Positions 48,851 to 61,915 are shown, counted from the stretch's first letter. The stretch is 64,000 nt of DNA from Physella acuta (GCF_028476545.1 NW_026731897.1:1-64000); one strand, 5' to 3'. Notes: generated from the sequence alone by a model not told the origin. Numbers and translations: made by a program.

Positions 48851-49304
48851 GGACGGGTTGTCTCCCGATACCTCATCTACTCGATCACGTACCGAATCAT
48901 TATCGAATACAAAATTCAGAACGATACCAATACAGTATTAAATACTTAGCAAATATAATATTCAGGAAAAAGCCTATATTGATACCTACTTAAAATGTAT
49001 TGTGAAACATTACTTTGAAATCAAGCGGTTGTTCTATGCGCAAGAATAGATTTCTTCTGTTTCCATTTTTAGCTGACACCGATTTATTTATAGCTATCAT
49101 GTGATATAGCTGCTTACACACCGACATCTAAAGCTTTCAAAACGTGGTGAACCATGTGGTGACGCACGTGATGCTGACGTAACTGTGGACGTCATGTTTG
49201 CTGATGACGTCATACACACTAGAGACTTAGTAACTAGATAAATAAGTCGAGCATTTGGAAGGAACTATACATGACGTTAACAATGACGTAGGGTACGATA
49301 GAGG
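48851..49304 (+). other. Opsin 3' UTR and downstream flank; CRE-like sites
   Basis: The 3' UTR probably ends near 48960. GGACGTCATG at 49189 and TGATGACGTCATAC at 49202 are CRE-like palindromes. Confidence 0.4.
48937..48942 (+). promoter_or_regulatory. Candidate poly(A) signal of the long opsin form
   Basis: ATTAAA variant signal 87 nt after the stop at 48848. No canonical AATAAA is seen in the next ~250 bases. Confidence 0.35.
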
Positions 49305-49620
49305 AAACGACACACACACACAAGAAATACACATACACACAACTAAAAGTCACACGTACACTATTAACAGTCACACATACACAAAAATAATCACACACAC
49401 AGAAGAAACAGTAACACATTCACAAGAAACAGCCACACATACACAAGAAAGAGTCATACATACACAAGAAACAGTCACACATACACACGAAAAGTCACAC
49501 ATACACAAGAAACAGTTAAACATACAAAAGAAACAGTCACACATACACAAGAAACAGTCACACACACACACACACAGGAAACAGTCACACACACACAGGA
49601 AACAGCCACACATACACTAA
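49305..49620 (+). repeat. ~21-bp minisatellite, ~14 copies
   Basis: CACACATACACAAGAAACAG with T; AAAAGT and GGAAAC variants. Confidence 0.92.
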
Positions 49621-49944
49621 AACCATTCACACACAGCCTTCGACTTAGTCACCTAAATTTAACTTGCATTACTTGTCAATTTCACTCGAATATTTACATG
49701 TTCTGGAGCTTAAGATTTTAATTTATTCTGTTGATTTTTAAGTTATTAAGTCCGCTTGTCATACAACATTACATCATTAATTTTATTCAAGCGGAATCGC
49801 TGATAATTTTTTTTTCACAACCCGAGTATTCTACTTCTGCACTTCTCTGTCTAAAAATTGTAATAGTTTTTTTTTTTTCAAATTTCTAAAGCTGCTATTC
49901 GATTTCCATTTCCACAATAATTTTCTTGTGTTTATTAATTGGCT

Positions 49945-50118
49945 ATTTAACACACATCCACACACACACACTAACACACACATCAACAACACTCAAGCTT
50001 ACATAAACATCTTATACAACACAAGAACACATACACCTACACACACCCACAACCACACCAACTCATACACCAACAACACTCAAACGTACATAAATATCTT
50101 ATACAACACAAGAACACC

Positions 50119-50158
<40 letters not shown>

Positions 50159-50200
50159 CAGACACATACAGCTCTATCTCACACACAAGCAAACCACACA
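49945..50200 (+). repeat. (CA)n-rich region with a ~110-bp duplication
   Basis: CATCTTATACAACACAAGAA occurs twice, between (CA)n tracts. Confidence 0.85.
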
Positions 50201-50361
50201 CATATTCGTTGGAAATGTGAGGGTTTTTTTATACGCTCCCTCTTGTTGATATAATCGGCCTAACCCCCCCCCCCCCCCAACTCTTCAATCTAGACAAAAA
50301 TATTTTAAAATCGTTACAAGATTGCCGCTCAACATGAAGCATGAAATTATTTTAAGAAACC

Positions 50362-50366
<5 letters not shown>

Positions 50367-50395
<29 letters not shown>
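50367..50395 (+). repeat. Poly(A) run, ~29 A
   Basis: Could be the tail of an unrecognised retrocopy; nothing upstream supports one. Confidence 0.9.
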
Positions 50396-50396
<1 letters not shown>

Positions 50397-50464
50397 AACC
50401 TGCACACACTTTTATTTGGAAGGCTAAAAGAAAGCTTCATGTTGCGTATATTTCATCTGGTCGA

Positions 50465-50552
50465 AATTTGAGATATCGTTACGTTGGAAATCTCGTAGAA
50501 GATCTCGTTACGTTGGAAATCTCGTAGAAGATCTCGTTACTTTGGGAATCTC
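50465..50552 (+). repeat. 30-bp repeat, three copies
   Basis: GATCTCGTTACGTTGGAAAT plus CTCGTAGAA. Confidence 0.93.
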
Positions 50553-50679
50553 GCAGGATTTAAATGAAGTCCCATCGATTACCGTACTCCTGACAATCAG
50601 AGAGCCGTTAAAACAAATGTCCATCTGTCCCCCCAAGTCCACATTTATCCATCAGCTTTTGAATCCTTTATTCAAATTA

Positions 50680-51260
50680 CACCCACTCTGTTTTTTGTGT
50701 AGACCGGCATTTCTTTTTTCAAAGATATTCTCACTCTGTTTGTTTTATACAATCCGACATTGTATTATTTAACGGTACAGTTCCTCTGTTTTTATGTTAT
50801 AGGCCTATATGATATTTACTTTTTTAAAAGTAGATCCACACATTTTTATAATGATGTTATAGGCCTACTGAAATTATTTCATTATTTAAAGATACATACA
50901 CTCTGTTTCTATAAAAGCCGACATTGTATTATTCAACGGTACAGATTCTCTATTTTAATGACGTTTCTTTTTTTAAAAATACCACTCTGTTTTTTATAAT
51001 GTATATCTTTGTTTTGTTTTAACACCCACCAATTCAGCTTTTAATTTACACCATCATTTATTTATACAAACATACATCTACACATTATTTATGTTGTACC
51101 GACGTTTCTTGTAGGATTTGCCGACGTTTATTTTATGTTATACCGACGTTTCTTTATCTTTTTCCATTCTTATACCGACAATTTTTTAATTCTTCAAAAT
51201 TTTTACCGATGTTTCTTTGTATCCTACCAAACGTATACCGAACTATATGTGTATTTTTCC
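50680..51260 (+). repeat. Very degenerate T-rich repeats
   Basis: Recurrent CACTCTGTTTTT, CCGACATTGTATTATT and ACCGACGTTTCTTT words, no strict period. Confidence 0.4.
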
Positions 51261-52190
51261 AATCTCAGTAAAGTTGCAGCATCATTTTTTTGTGAAAAAA
51301 ATGATCCGTTCTGTTAGAAGCTTTACCGTAATGTTTGAGCCAATCATATCAAATGTCATCACCTGCACACACAACAACACAATTGTTGTATCCTCACACC
51401 TGTAGTTTACCTGTCAGGTGTGCTGCATGTTTACCTGATATGTAAGCCAGTTATTCGTGAGTGACATGCGCATTACCAGCCTACAACTTGACACTGGTTC
51501 CCATTAATTTATCACTACAGATGTTAAACAATATTTGTTTCTCAAAGTATTACGTCATACAGTTTTAATTTTGAAGTTATGTTTGTTTATTGCTTTAACT
51601 ATTGCTTCTATATCTAAATATAGTGTACTAGACTATATTCATTATAATATACAGCAAAAAAAATACTAAGTATATTAGTTGGTTATGTTGTATATATGAT
51701 ATATTTTTATATAGACCATGAATTTGAACATGTACACCTTAGAAGAAATGAAAAATGAAGACTGTTATTGTAAAAAGTGCAACTAAAATTGTAGATACAA
51801 AATATCTATGTCATGCCTAAATAGGGTTAGCCGGGACTCGAACCCTGGATCTTCATGGTATCGTCAGACTATCGGGTCGACTGTAAATAAATATCCTACT
51901 ATTTTAAACTAATTCCCAGACAGCACTATGTGTATCAGGCAACTACATATCCTAATAGGATAATACACATCGAACAGGGTCTTTTTTATACTAGAAGAAT
52001 TCACAGCTTGAGTTATGAGCTCGTAATTCACTGAATTCATTCATGAAAACACATCCTTATCATTCAGCTCCGTCCATTGAATTCATTCACGCCATTAGGG
52101 AATATTGCTCGTCTCATTATGCATGTGCATTCTTAGAGCAGCTCGGTTTTGTGTGTGAGTGTAGGTGTGTGTGGGTGGGGGGGGGGGGGG
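51261..52190. other. No gene seen
   Basis: AT-rich; includes the tRNA-related remnant at 51826 and a poly-G at 52178. Confidence 0.45.
51826..51900 (-). mobile_element. tRNA-related remnant
   Basis: On the minus strand GGTTCGAGTCCCGGCTAACCC has a B box and T-arm look, but no matching 5' acceptor half lies upstream, so a tRNA-derived repeat is likelier than a tRNA gene. Confidence 0.35.
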
Positions 52191-52194
52191 GGTG

Positions 52195-52668
52195 TCATTC
52201 GTTTGTAAGGAGGGGGTTGGCTGTTATTCGTTTGTATTGAGGGAAGTGGTTTTCATTGGTTTGTAAGGAGGCAAGTGGTTGTCAATTGTTTATAAGGAGG
52301 GAAGTGATTGCCATTTGTTTGTAAGGATGGGGTGGTTGTCATTTGTTTGTAAGGATGGGGTGGTTGTCATTTGTTAGTAAGGAGGGAAGTGGTTGTCATT
52401 TGTTAGTAAGGAGGGAAGTGGTTGTCATTTGTTTATAAGGAGGGAAGTGGTGGTCATCTGTTTGTAAGGAGGCAAGTGGTTGCCATTTGTTTGTAAGGAT
52501 GGGGTGGTTGTCATTTGTTAGTAAGGAGGGAAGTGGTTGTCATTTGTTTGTAAGGATGGGGTGGTTGTCATTTGTTTGTAAGGATGGGGTGGTTGTCATT
52601 TGTTAGTAAGGAGGGAAGTGGTTGTCATATTTTTGTAAGGAAGGGGTGGTTGTTATTTGTAAGGAGAG
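52195..52668 (+). repeat. 28-bp minisatellite, ~17 copies
   Basis: TTGTCATTTGTTTGTAAGGA then TGGGGTGG or GGGAAGTGG. Confidence 0.93.
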
Positions 52669-52739
52669 AAGTTTTTGTGATACGTTTCTCCCATCATGTG
52701 CAGAATGTGCATAACAGTTTTAAGTGTTTTTAAAAGGTT

Positions 52740-52915
52740 GTGTCTCCAGCTCCAAAATTGTCAACAGTTCCTAATGGCAGTCATCACATGCAAAAGTCGG
52801 TCTGTCTACATACAAGTCAATCTAGTTCGTGTATCCATCTCCAAAATTGTAAACAGCTCCTAATAACAGTCATCGGCTGCAAAAGCTGGTCTACATACAT
52901 GTCTAGTTCGTATCA
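52740..52915 (+). repeat. ~95-bp direct repeat, two copies
   Basis: CTCCAAAATTGTNAACAG..CTCCTAATNNCAGTCAT..GCAAAAG and GTCTACATACA occur twice. Confidence 0.85.
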
Positions 52916-53460
52916 CCTGGCAAGCTGTAGGTAAACAGGTAACACAGGTGCTCTACGCAGGTGTTAGTGTACATGCAGTCCACTTAGTGTACCTGAGCTG
53001 ACGTACAGTGACGTTTGTACAACGATGACGTCAGGGCCAGGATAAAACACGGACACAAAAAAAATACAAAGCGACTATTGCGCGTTTACATTACAGCCTC
53101 CCAATACCGCATGCGTCGTGTTTAGTGTTTACTACCAGCACACGTTAATTAAGTATAATTAATTTTTGTCAGTTTTGATAAACAATTTTGTTGCATAATA
53201 CTTATTGTAAAATTCCCGAATAACAAACAACAATACATTGTTAGTATCATTTTATCAACAAAATAAACAAATGAACGGCTAATTAGAATCAACACTAAAC
53301 AAAATAAAAACAAACAACATATTAGTTAATGTAGGTAAACAAGAAAATAAGTAAAACAGTATCAACATTTTTTCGTCAGTTTATATGATCAGCACTCACA
53401 AACAACAGTACTTTACGTCACGTGTTTTCATGTGTTGATCCTGGGCCAGAAACGTAACAT
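52916..53460. other. No gene seen
   Basis: GATGACGTCAGG near 53025; otherwise AT-rich. Confidence 0.4.
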
Positions 53461-53464
53461 CTTT

Positions 53465-53531
53465 ACACACACATAAACATACACACACACACACAAACAC
53501 ACACACAAACACTTATATGTATATTTATATC

Positions 53532-53594
<63 letters not shown>

Positions 53595-53605
53595 TGTGTG
53601 TGTGA
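53465..53605 (+). repeat. (CA)n and (TA)n microsatellites
   Basis: CA-rich then a TA run to 53590, ending in TGTGTG. Confidence 0.95.
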
Positions 53606-54303
53606 TTAAATATTACTCAATAAAAAGGAGTATAGCATATAAAACTACCATTCAACTGTTCAATATCATGTTTATTTCCAAAAATACCATCTGTCACAAT
53701 GGTCTTACTCTATTTGTTTAGAACACAATTTAAAATTACATTTAAGACAAATACTTCAGCGTTCTTTGTGCAACTTTAAAAATTCATTATTTAACTCTCT
53801 AAAGGTTTACATGCTAAAAGCATGCTAAAAGCTTTAATTTGCTGAAAAAAAATCTTGTGTGAAAAAAATTGTAAACAAAGATAAAAGCCGCTCCAACAGA
53901 CTGCAAAGAGTTCTAGCCTAACAAATATTCACAATGTAAGAGTTTTTTTTATTGATTTTAACACATTGAACTTATGCGCTTAAAATCTCCGATTATGTTG
54001 AATCTCCGGTTGGATTGTGCGTATACTGATTTTTTAATGTGTGTACATGTGTACGGATTGTGAACTATGTGGGATGTATGTTTGTGTATGGTTACTTTAC
54101 AATGTGTTACTGTTTGTATAATGGTTGTATTATGTGTATGCGTGTGTTTGTGTAGGTCTGTATTAGAAATAAAGATATCACGAACTCAATCACTGGAAAT
54201 AATTATTGTCGGCTAAACCTTACTTTAGGAGTTGTAGTTAAGTGAAAGACAGCATTGGTCGAATATTGAGATGTCTATTTATTGAACTCAAGACATTCGT
54301 GAG
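53606..54303. other. No gene seen
   Basis: AT-rich flank; loose ATGTGTG words at 54030-54150. Confidence 0.4.
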
Positions 54304-54511
54304 CAGTGTTTCTTCCAGACTTTTTTCTCCGGGGGGAGGGGGGGCACTTGAAATTTCCATGGAGGGGGGGGGGGGGGGGCGGACACTAGTAAAAGTGTAT
54401 GTTTATTATATACAATCCATCTCGTTTGGGGGGGGGGGGGACGTACACTTCTGCGGGGGGGAAGGGGGACGGAACCCCCCCCCCCCCTATAGATGCCTGG
54501 AAGAAACTCTT
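54304..54511 (+). mobile_element. G-rich MITE, near full length
   Basis: Left end CAGTGTTTCTTCCAGAC, right end GCCTGGAAGAAACTCTT, inverted and imperfect. Flanks TTCGTGAG and TTGGTGAG match at 7 of 8 positions, fitting a hAT-type duplication. Four poly-G blocks lie inside. Best copy for defining the family. Confidence 0.75.
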
Positions 54512-54521
54512 TTGGTGAGAT

Positions 54522-54692
54522 GTGTCCGTGTATAGAAACATAGACACCAATGCGATGTGTCTGCCTATTGAACACACATCTATCAAATGTGTCTGTTTTA
54601 TGGAACACAGACTTTGATGAGATGTGTCTGCCTATTGAACACAGACATTGATGAGATGTGTCTGCCTATTGAACACAGACTTTGATAAGATG
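54522..54692 (+). repeat. ~28-bp repeat, five copies
   Basis: GATGTGTCTGCCTATTGAAC then ACAGACTT. Confidence 0.92.
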
Positions 54693-55628
54693 GTCTGATT
54701 AATTTAACCTTTGACATTTCTAAATGTTTACTCTGTGAGACAGAATAAACGTAAACAGTTAGCCATGGGAGACAAAAACGATCATTATAGATTTGGGCTG
54801 GTGTGAGTGTGTGTGTGTGTTAATGTGTATAGTGTAGTGTGTGGAAGGGGGAGGGTGTTTAACACTACTGGCATTCATTTTTGTGTGTGCAAATGTACCA
54901 ATTCCTCCATTAAACAACTAAATCGCCCGAGAACGTGAAGTAGGGCCTTATGTAATAAAAGAAAATATTTCACACATGATTATACAATAGCTTTCACAAT
55001 GTATCATCATCAAATCTTTATAGGTTAATTTATTTATAATGATGCAACGTTGTTATGTTAATACATTCACGATTGTTTTATTTACACTACAAATCTATTT
55101 TATCTTGCATTAGAATTTACATGTGCAATTATCATGTGCTTAATCTGTTTTATTTATTGCTTATTTGAATTCTTTAAGTTAAAAATAGAATGTTAATTTG
55201 ATTTAATATTATTTTGTTAAATGCTCTAATGAATTAAACTTAATGTGATATCATTTACATTTTAAAGTATTTTGTAATATTAATTATGGAATTTATTCGT
55301 TTAATAAGTATAAGCAGTTATTTCAATTATGTCTTTTTATCTTAATTTTTCTTTCATTTTACATTTGTTTGTTTTTAATAATAAGTCATTTCATAAGTTG
55401 TTTTGTTTGGAAATTGTTATTCGTCTTCGAAACATCTAAAATAATTGTTATGTAATATTTCATAAATTACACAGGTTTATTTCCTACATAATCACCCTAA
55501 TTAAAAATACTACTCTAAATTTATACAACCTTAATATTTAATTGTTAGCTATCACTAATAAATAAATATAAGCTACAAATTGATTGCGTTTATTGTTTTA
55601 TGTTTCTCATGTCTTTCCATAATGTGTA
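54693..55628. other. No gene seen
   Basis: Strongly AT-rich DNA. Confidence 0.5.
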
Positions 55629-55629
55629 T

Positions 55630-55670
55630 ATATAAATGTATATATATATATATATACATATATATACATT

Positions 55671-55713
<43 letters not shown>

Positions 55714-55717
55714 TTAA

Positions 55718-55787
<70 letters not shown>

Positions 55788-55792
55788 TGTCA
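55630..55792 (+). repeat. (TA)n microsatellite with TAAATGTATA breaks
   Basis: Nearly pure TA. Confidence 0.97.
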
Positions 55793-56094
55793 AAGAAATC
55801 TTATACAATATTACATAACAAGAAAGATTTCAATGGGACAGTTTCATAATTAGCTAATTTCTAAAATATAAACATCCGGGCATTTTGTCAGGTTCTGTTG
55901 TGCCTACCGTCGAGGATAAGGTGATGAAAGGATGCAAGTGGTATATGTGATGGTGCTACGGGGCTGTATAAAGGATGCAAGTGGGATATGTGACGGCGCT
56001 TCGGGGCTGTATGGTCTGTGGGTGCTGGAGGTTAGGTTTGTATTTAGGAGGTGTAGAAAGTCATGATGTGTAAATAGTGGAGGGTAGATGTTAA

Positions 56095-57955
56095 GTTGGT
56101 GTTGGAGGGATGTTGTAGTGATGTTGAAGTGAAGCTGTAGGGATGTTGGAGGGATGTTGGAGGGATGTTGGGGGAATGTTGGGGGGATGTTGAAGGGATG
56201 TTGGGGGAATGTTGAGGTGATGTTGGAGGGATGTTGGAGGGATGTTGGAGGGATGTTGGAGGGATGTTGGGGGAATGTTAAGTTGGTGTTGGAGGGATGT
56301 TGGAGTGATGTTGAAGTGAAGCTGTAGGGATGTTGGAGGGATGTTGGAGGGATGTTGGGGGAATGTTGGGGGAATGTTGGGGGAATGTTGGGGGGATGTT
56401 GGGGGGATGTTGGAGGGATGTTGGAGGGATGTTGGGGGAATGTTGGGGGGATGTTGGGGGAATGTTGGGGGAATGTTGGGGGAATGTTGGGGGAATGTTG
56501 GGGGGACGTTGGAGGGATGTTGGAGGGATGTTGGAGGGATGTTGGAGAGATGTTGGGGGGATGTTGGAGGGATGTTGGAGGGATGTTGGAGGGATGTTGA
56601 AGTCATGGTGTAGGGATAATGTAGGGATGTTGGAGGGATGTTGGAGGGATGTTGGAGAGATGTTGGAGAGATGTTGGAGGGATGTTGGAGGGATGTTGGA
56701 GGGATGTTGGAGGGATGTTGGAGAGATGTTGGAGAGATGTTGGAGGGATGTTGGAGGGATGTTGGAGAGATGTTGGAGGGATGTTGGAGGGATGTTGGAG
56801 GGATGTTGGAGGGACGTTGGAGGGATGTTGGAGGGATGTTGGAGGGATGTTGGAGGGATGTTGGAGGGACGTTGGAGGGATGTTGGAGAGATGTTGGAGG
56901 GATGTTGGAGGGATGTTGGAGGGATGTTGGAGGGATGTTGGAGGGATGTTGGTGGGACGTTGGAGGGATGTTGGAGAGATGTTGGAGGGATGTTGGAGGG
57001 ATGTTGGAGGGATGTTGGAGGGATGTTGGTGGGATGTTGGGGGAATGTTGGGGGAATGTTGGGGGAATGTTGGGGGGATGTTGGGGGGATGTTGGAGGGA
57101 TGTTGGAGGGATGTTGGGGGAATGTTGGGGGGATGTTGGGGGGATGTTGGAGGGATGTTGGAGGGATGTTGGAGAGATGTTGGAGGGATGTTGGGGGAAT
57201 GTTGGGGGGATGTTGGGGGAATGTTGGGGGGATGTTGGGGGAATGTTGGGGGGATGTTGGGGGGATGTTGGAGGGATATTGGAGGGATGTTGGAGGGATG
57301 TTGGAGGGATGTTGGGGGAATGTTAAGTTGGTGTTGGAGGGATGTTGGAGGGATGTTGGAGGGATGTTGCAGGAATGTTATAGGGATGTTCTAGGGATGT
57401 TCTAGGGATGTTGGAGGGATGTTGGAGGGATGTTGGAGGGATGTTGGAGGGATGTTGGAGGGATGTTGGAGGGATGTTGGAGAGATGTTGGAGGGATGTT
57501 GGAGGGATGTTGGAGGGATGTTGGAGGGATGTTGGAGGGATGTTGGAGAGATGTTGGAGGGATGTTGGAGGGATGTTGGAGGGATGTTGGAGAGATGTTG
57601 GAGGGATGTTGAAGTCATGGTGTAGGGATAATGTAGGGATGTTGGAGGGATGTTGGAGGGATGTTGGAGAGATGTTGGAGAGATGTTGGAGGGATGTTGG
57701 AGGGATGTTGGAGGGATGTTGGAGAGATGTTGGAGGGATGTTGGAGGGATGTTGGAGGGATGTTGGAGGGATGTTGGAGGGATGTTGGAGGGATGTTGGA
57801 GGGATGTTGGAGGGATGTTGGAGGGATGTTGGGGTGATGTTGGAGGGATGTTGAGTTGATGTTGGAGGGATGTAGGGATGTTGAGGTGATGTTGTAGGGA
57901 TGTTGAGGTGATGTTGGAGAGATTTTGGAGTGATGTTGGAGGGACGTTTTTTATG
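56095..57955 (+). repeat. Giant 11-bp minisatellite, ~165 copies, G-rich + strand
   Basis: Unit GGATGTTGGAG with GGGGGAATGTT variants clustered at 56340-56510 and 57020-57260. Larger blocks recur (GATGTTGAAGTCATGGTGTA at 56595 and 57606; GGGGGAATGTTAAGTTGGTG at 56268 and 57315), so there is a higher-order duplication of ~1.0 kb. Every frame on the + strand stays open because the unit has no stop. Confidence 0.96.
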
Positions 57956-58826
57956 TAGGATGATCTTAAAAAAGATGTCTAGTTGATGTAGGAGGGACGA
58001 TGTGATGTTCGAGAATAAAGAAATAATAATTATGTCAAGTGAACAAGATCCTGAAACAGGAAGTGGCTCGACGTCATCCATTACCAGCCCCGCTGTAGCT
58101 GTAATCTGGGTCGAGGTAGACAGGAAGTTATGCAGCCCGCTGGTGGGTCAAGGCTGAATTATGGCGGGGGTTGAAAGGTTGGCAGAGATAGAACGGTATT
58201 TCGTTTCGTTTTATTCACAGAAAAATAAAATAAACCGGTGACACTTTTGTCTGGTGAAAGCCAGTATGTAAACATTTGCGCCATTCCGAGATTTGTTTGT
58301 TTGTACTTGAACGTTCTGTATTGTAGGGGTGTCAAATAGTATATGTGCTTGTTATTGTTTTGTTTTTTGTTGCTATGCAACGAATTATTCAACAGCAAAA
58401 CAATTAGAGAAACAAAAAGTACAAAGAATATAAAAATAAACAACAAAAATATAACTAATAGAAATGTAATAACACAACACAAAAAAAAACTTAAAAAAAC
58501 AAAATCACGATTAACAAAAACAGACCAACGCACAAACAACACCATCATAAAACAAACATAAACTAATTATTCCTTAGCATTTTTTTTTTCATTTTTTTTT
58601 TTAAAGCAGATGAGTTTTCAGTTCAGGGACAACAATTCATCTTACACTTTATAATGGGAGAGTTATGACCCCTCACACTAGACTGAATAATGGAAGAGTT
58701 ACGTCCCTTCTACTTACTGTGTCCACGGGAAAGGGAGACAATGACGCGCAGACATTATATCCTGAGGTTTATGACGAGACACCGCGTTTATTTCATCCAC
58801 CTCAGTTGACGTTCACTCACTAGAAC
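57956..58826. other. No gene seen
   Basis: AT-rich tract at 58320-58620 with A-rich frames; GACGTCATCC near 58070. Confidence 0.45.
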
Positions 58827-58990
58827 GAGTCGGCGTGGTCGGGTTACTAGAGCTCATGGTTGCTAAACCAAAAAGTCGTGAGTTCGAACTCACCCGGTAG
58901 AAGAGTCTCCATAGTTAGGGACAACAACCCAAGAGAGAAAACTCAAAATTTAAAAAGAAACTGCAGTTTTTATTTTAGATTGTTCTTGGA
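58827..58990 (+). mobile_element. SINE-B copy, 3' truncated
   Basis: Clear tRNA-like head (GTCGGCGTGGTCGGG, GAGTTCGAACTCAC) and the AGAGAGAAAACTC block; stops after TTGTTCTTGG, just before the PFDN1 retrocopy. Confidence 0.8.
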
Positions 58991-59041
58991 GCAATATAAA
59001 CCTATCAATGAACTCCCCATGAAGGGATAATATATACTTGT

Positions 59042-59601
59042 TCAGCCAAAATCGCAGCAACCGGCCAAATCACAGATCCTGAACTTGCTAACGCTTTTGC
59101 TGAGTTGTCCATGAAAAAGATTCAAGCAGAGAATCAGATCCGCCTATCCAATGCACAGATTGAAAGCTTAAACAGGAAAATTCAGCATTCCCAGCTTGTT
59201 GAATCTGAGGTGACCAGTCTACCATCTGATGTTCCTGTTTACAAGACTATTGGGAAAATGTTTTTGTCTCAAAGCAAGGATGAAATAATTACAGATTTAT
59301 TAAATAAACAACAGACATTTGCTGAAAAAATTAAAGTTCTAGAGTCATCCAAAGAATACCATCAGAGAAATATGGAAAAATTCAAAAACAATGTTAGAGA
59401 ACTAGTGATGACAAAGCAAAATACTCGCTGATTGATATCCACATTCACTTATCCGCTTTTCGATTCGATGTAGGACAATCCACAGGCAAGTTTCAGTTGA
59501 AATAAAGTCACAGAAAATTAAACTTTATACCATGTGAATGATCTGATTAGACATTATAAATGCATTATTAAAATTTAATGAAAAAAATTATATTTTGCTG
59601 C

Positions 59602-59627
<26 letters not shown>
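59042..59627 (+). pseudogene. Processed retrocopy of prefoldin subunit 1 (PFDN1)
   Basis: The frame 59051-59431 gives 126 codons matching prefoldin subunit 1 (QITDPELANAF.., SNAQIESLNRKIQHSQL, KTIGKMFLSQSK, then a C-terminal coiled coil ending KFKNNVRELVMTK). Prefoldin is a cytosolic hexamer that hands unfolded actin and tubulin to the CCT chaperonin; PFDN1 is a beta-type subunit of ~120 aa. The copy has no introns and ends in 26 A at 59602-59627, 30 nt after an ATTAAA; an AATAAA lies at 59501. The expected start reads ATC (59051) instead of ATG, with the rest of the frame open. A 12-bp direct repeat (ATATATACTTGT at 59030 and 59780) may be the target-site duplication. Hallmarks point to a LINE-mobilised retrocopy, young but probably without its start; the next in-frame ATG is codon 22 (59114). 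Confidence 0.85.
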
Positions 59628-59787
<160 letters not shown>

Positions 59788-59791
59788 TTGT

Positions 59792-60555
59792 AGATTCCAT
59801 AAGTGAGCGCGTAGGCCTAAGTAATATTTATTTTTTGCAAACAGATCTACCAAGCTAAACATGTTTCTGCTAACCTGATCTACTTTTTATTGCTTACAGT
59901 TAGAGATAAAGTTGGAAGCATGACATTTTTTATGTATTACTTCGATTGCCAAGAAACTTTGGAAAGCTAAAATCACACTCCAGCAAAGGTTTTTTGTTAA
60001 AAAAACTAAACTATTGTGGTGGTGGTGGTGTGTGTGGGGGGGGGGGAATGGAGAAGGGACTGTTACCCGGTGCTACACCAGTGCTATCCTCCATCCATAT
60101 GACCGTCATTGCTGTGCACTCCCCCTCTCCCTTTGAGCTTTTGATTTTTAATTAATAATTAGTTAATTAAAACTAATTCAAATTAATTTCAAGTAATGAA
60201 TTGCACATTCAGAAACATATACAATTTATTTTTTTTTTTGGATTTCATTTTCAGAAAAATCACATTTTTGTTGGTTTCAGTTTCAGAAACATGACGTTTT
60301 TGTTTATATCATTCTCAGAAACATTTTTCTTAAATAAGCGTTCAAAAGCATATCCCGATGACCTTGTAAAGATTTGATTTCATTTAAGCAACTTATCCCA
60401 TTCTTTTTTAGTCTAACTTCAGAAACTATCGCCTCAGTACTTGTTGTTTAAAGCTCGTTTTATTGATAAATAAGGCAATGTGAAACACAACCCAATAGCA
60501 TTTTTCTATCTACTGGCACAAAATAAACGCAATGAACTTCACATTAGCCTTTGTA
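59792..60555. other. No gene seen
   Basis: AT-rich; TTTCAGAAAYATNNNTTTTTG words recur at 60240-60320. Confidence 0.4.
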
Positions 60556-60559
60556 TGAC

Positions 60560-61280
60560 ATTGAAATGAATGAATCTTAACCCAGTTTTATGTAACATTA
60601 AAGTTGCAGGTACTAAAGTTAATCAAACTTGTATAACATATTAAAGTTGCAGGTACAAAAGTGGACCAAACATGTATAACATATAAAATTTGAAAGTCCA
60701 AATGTAAACCAAACTTCTATAACATATTAAAGTTGCAAGTATAAAAGTAGACTAAACTTGTATAACATATTAAAGTTGAAAGTATAAAAGTAGACTAAAC
60801 GTGTATAACATATTAAAGTTGAAAGTATAAAAGTAGACTAAACTTGTATAACATATTGAAGTTGCAAGTATAAAAGTAGACCAAACTTGTATAACATATT
60901 AAAGTTGAAAGTATAAAAGTAGACTAAACTTGTATAACATATTAAAGTTGCAAGTATAAAAGTAGACCAAACTTGTATAACATATTAAAGTTGAAAGTAT
61001 AAAAGTAGACTAAACTTGTATAACATATTAAAGTTGCAAGTATAAAAGTAGACCAAACTTGTATAACATTAAAGTTGCACTAACAAAAGTAGACCAAACT
61101 TGTATAACATATTAAAGTTGCAACAACAAAAGTAGACCAAACTTGTATAACATATTAAAGTTGCAACAACAAAAGTAGACCAAACTTGTATAAATATGTA
61201 AAGTTGCAAGTACAAAAGTAGTCCAAACTTGTATAACATATTAAGTTGCAACAGCAAAAGTAGACCAAACTTTTATAATT
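60560..61280 (+). repeat. ~43-bp minisatellite, ~16 copies
   Basis: ACTTGTATAACATATTAAAG then TTGCAAGTATAAAAGTAGAC; GAAAGT and CAACAA variants. Confidence 0.95.
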
Positions 61281-61621
61281 TCCTGTCGTTGCGTAAGAGC
61301 GGATGTCAGAATGACACAGTGAGTCATGTGCCGACGACAGCTGAAGGACAATCACATGAAAATGTAGACGTAAGCTGGTTTAGCACGCGATCAAGTGGCC
61401 AGATAAAGTTGTTGACTGACAGATTGTATGCTTAATTATTTTTTGAAAATAAATTTTTGCCAAAAAAAAAATTCTTTATTTCTCTACATTAAATTTAATA
61501 TGTGGCTGTATTACGAAAACATTTAATACCTCTATTTACATATCAAAATGTAAACATATTAACCGAAAGCAGAATCATAAAAACAAAAAAAACATGAAAT
61601 TAAAAAAAAGGGTAGCAAGCA

Positions 61622-61856
61622 TGGCACACACAAAGTATGGTCAAGTTTGGCCACACAAAGTATGGTCAAGTTTGGCCGACACAAAGTATGGTCAAGTGTG
61701 GCCCACACAAAGTATGGACAAGTTTGGCCACACAAAGTATGGACAAGTTTGGCCCACTGAAAGTATGGTCAAGTGTGGCCGACATAACGTATGAACAAGT
61801 TTGGCCACACAAAGTATTGTCAAGTATGGCCACACAAAGTATGGACAAGTCTGGTC
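61622..61856 (+). repeat. ~22-bp minisatellite, ~10 copies
   Basis: CACAAAGTATGGTCAAGTTT with GGC; GACAAG variant. Confidence 0.94.
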
Positions 61857-61915
61857 AGTACATCGACTCGTGGCCGCAAAACTTGGCATTTTAATCAGAA
61901 AATATATACTTTTAA

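Noticed and set aside
49255-50254. His/Thr-rich frames
   Set aside because: Products of (CA)n-type repeats.
56330-57405. Open frames of up to 354 codons with MLEGCWRDVGG repeats
   Set aside because: They follow from an 11-bp unit with no stop; the same peptide appears in all three frames and a second one on the other strand. No start context or unique sequence.
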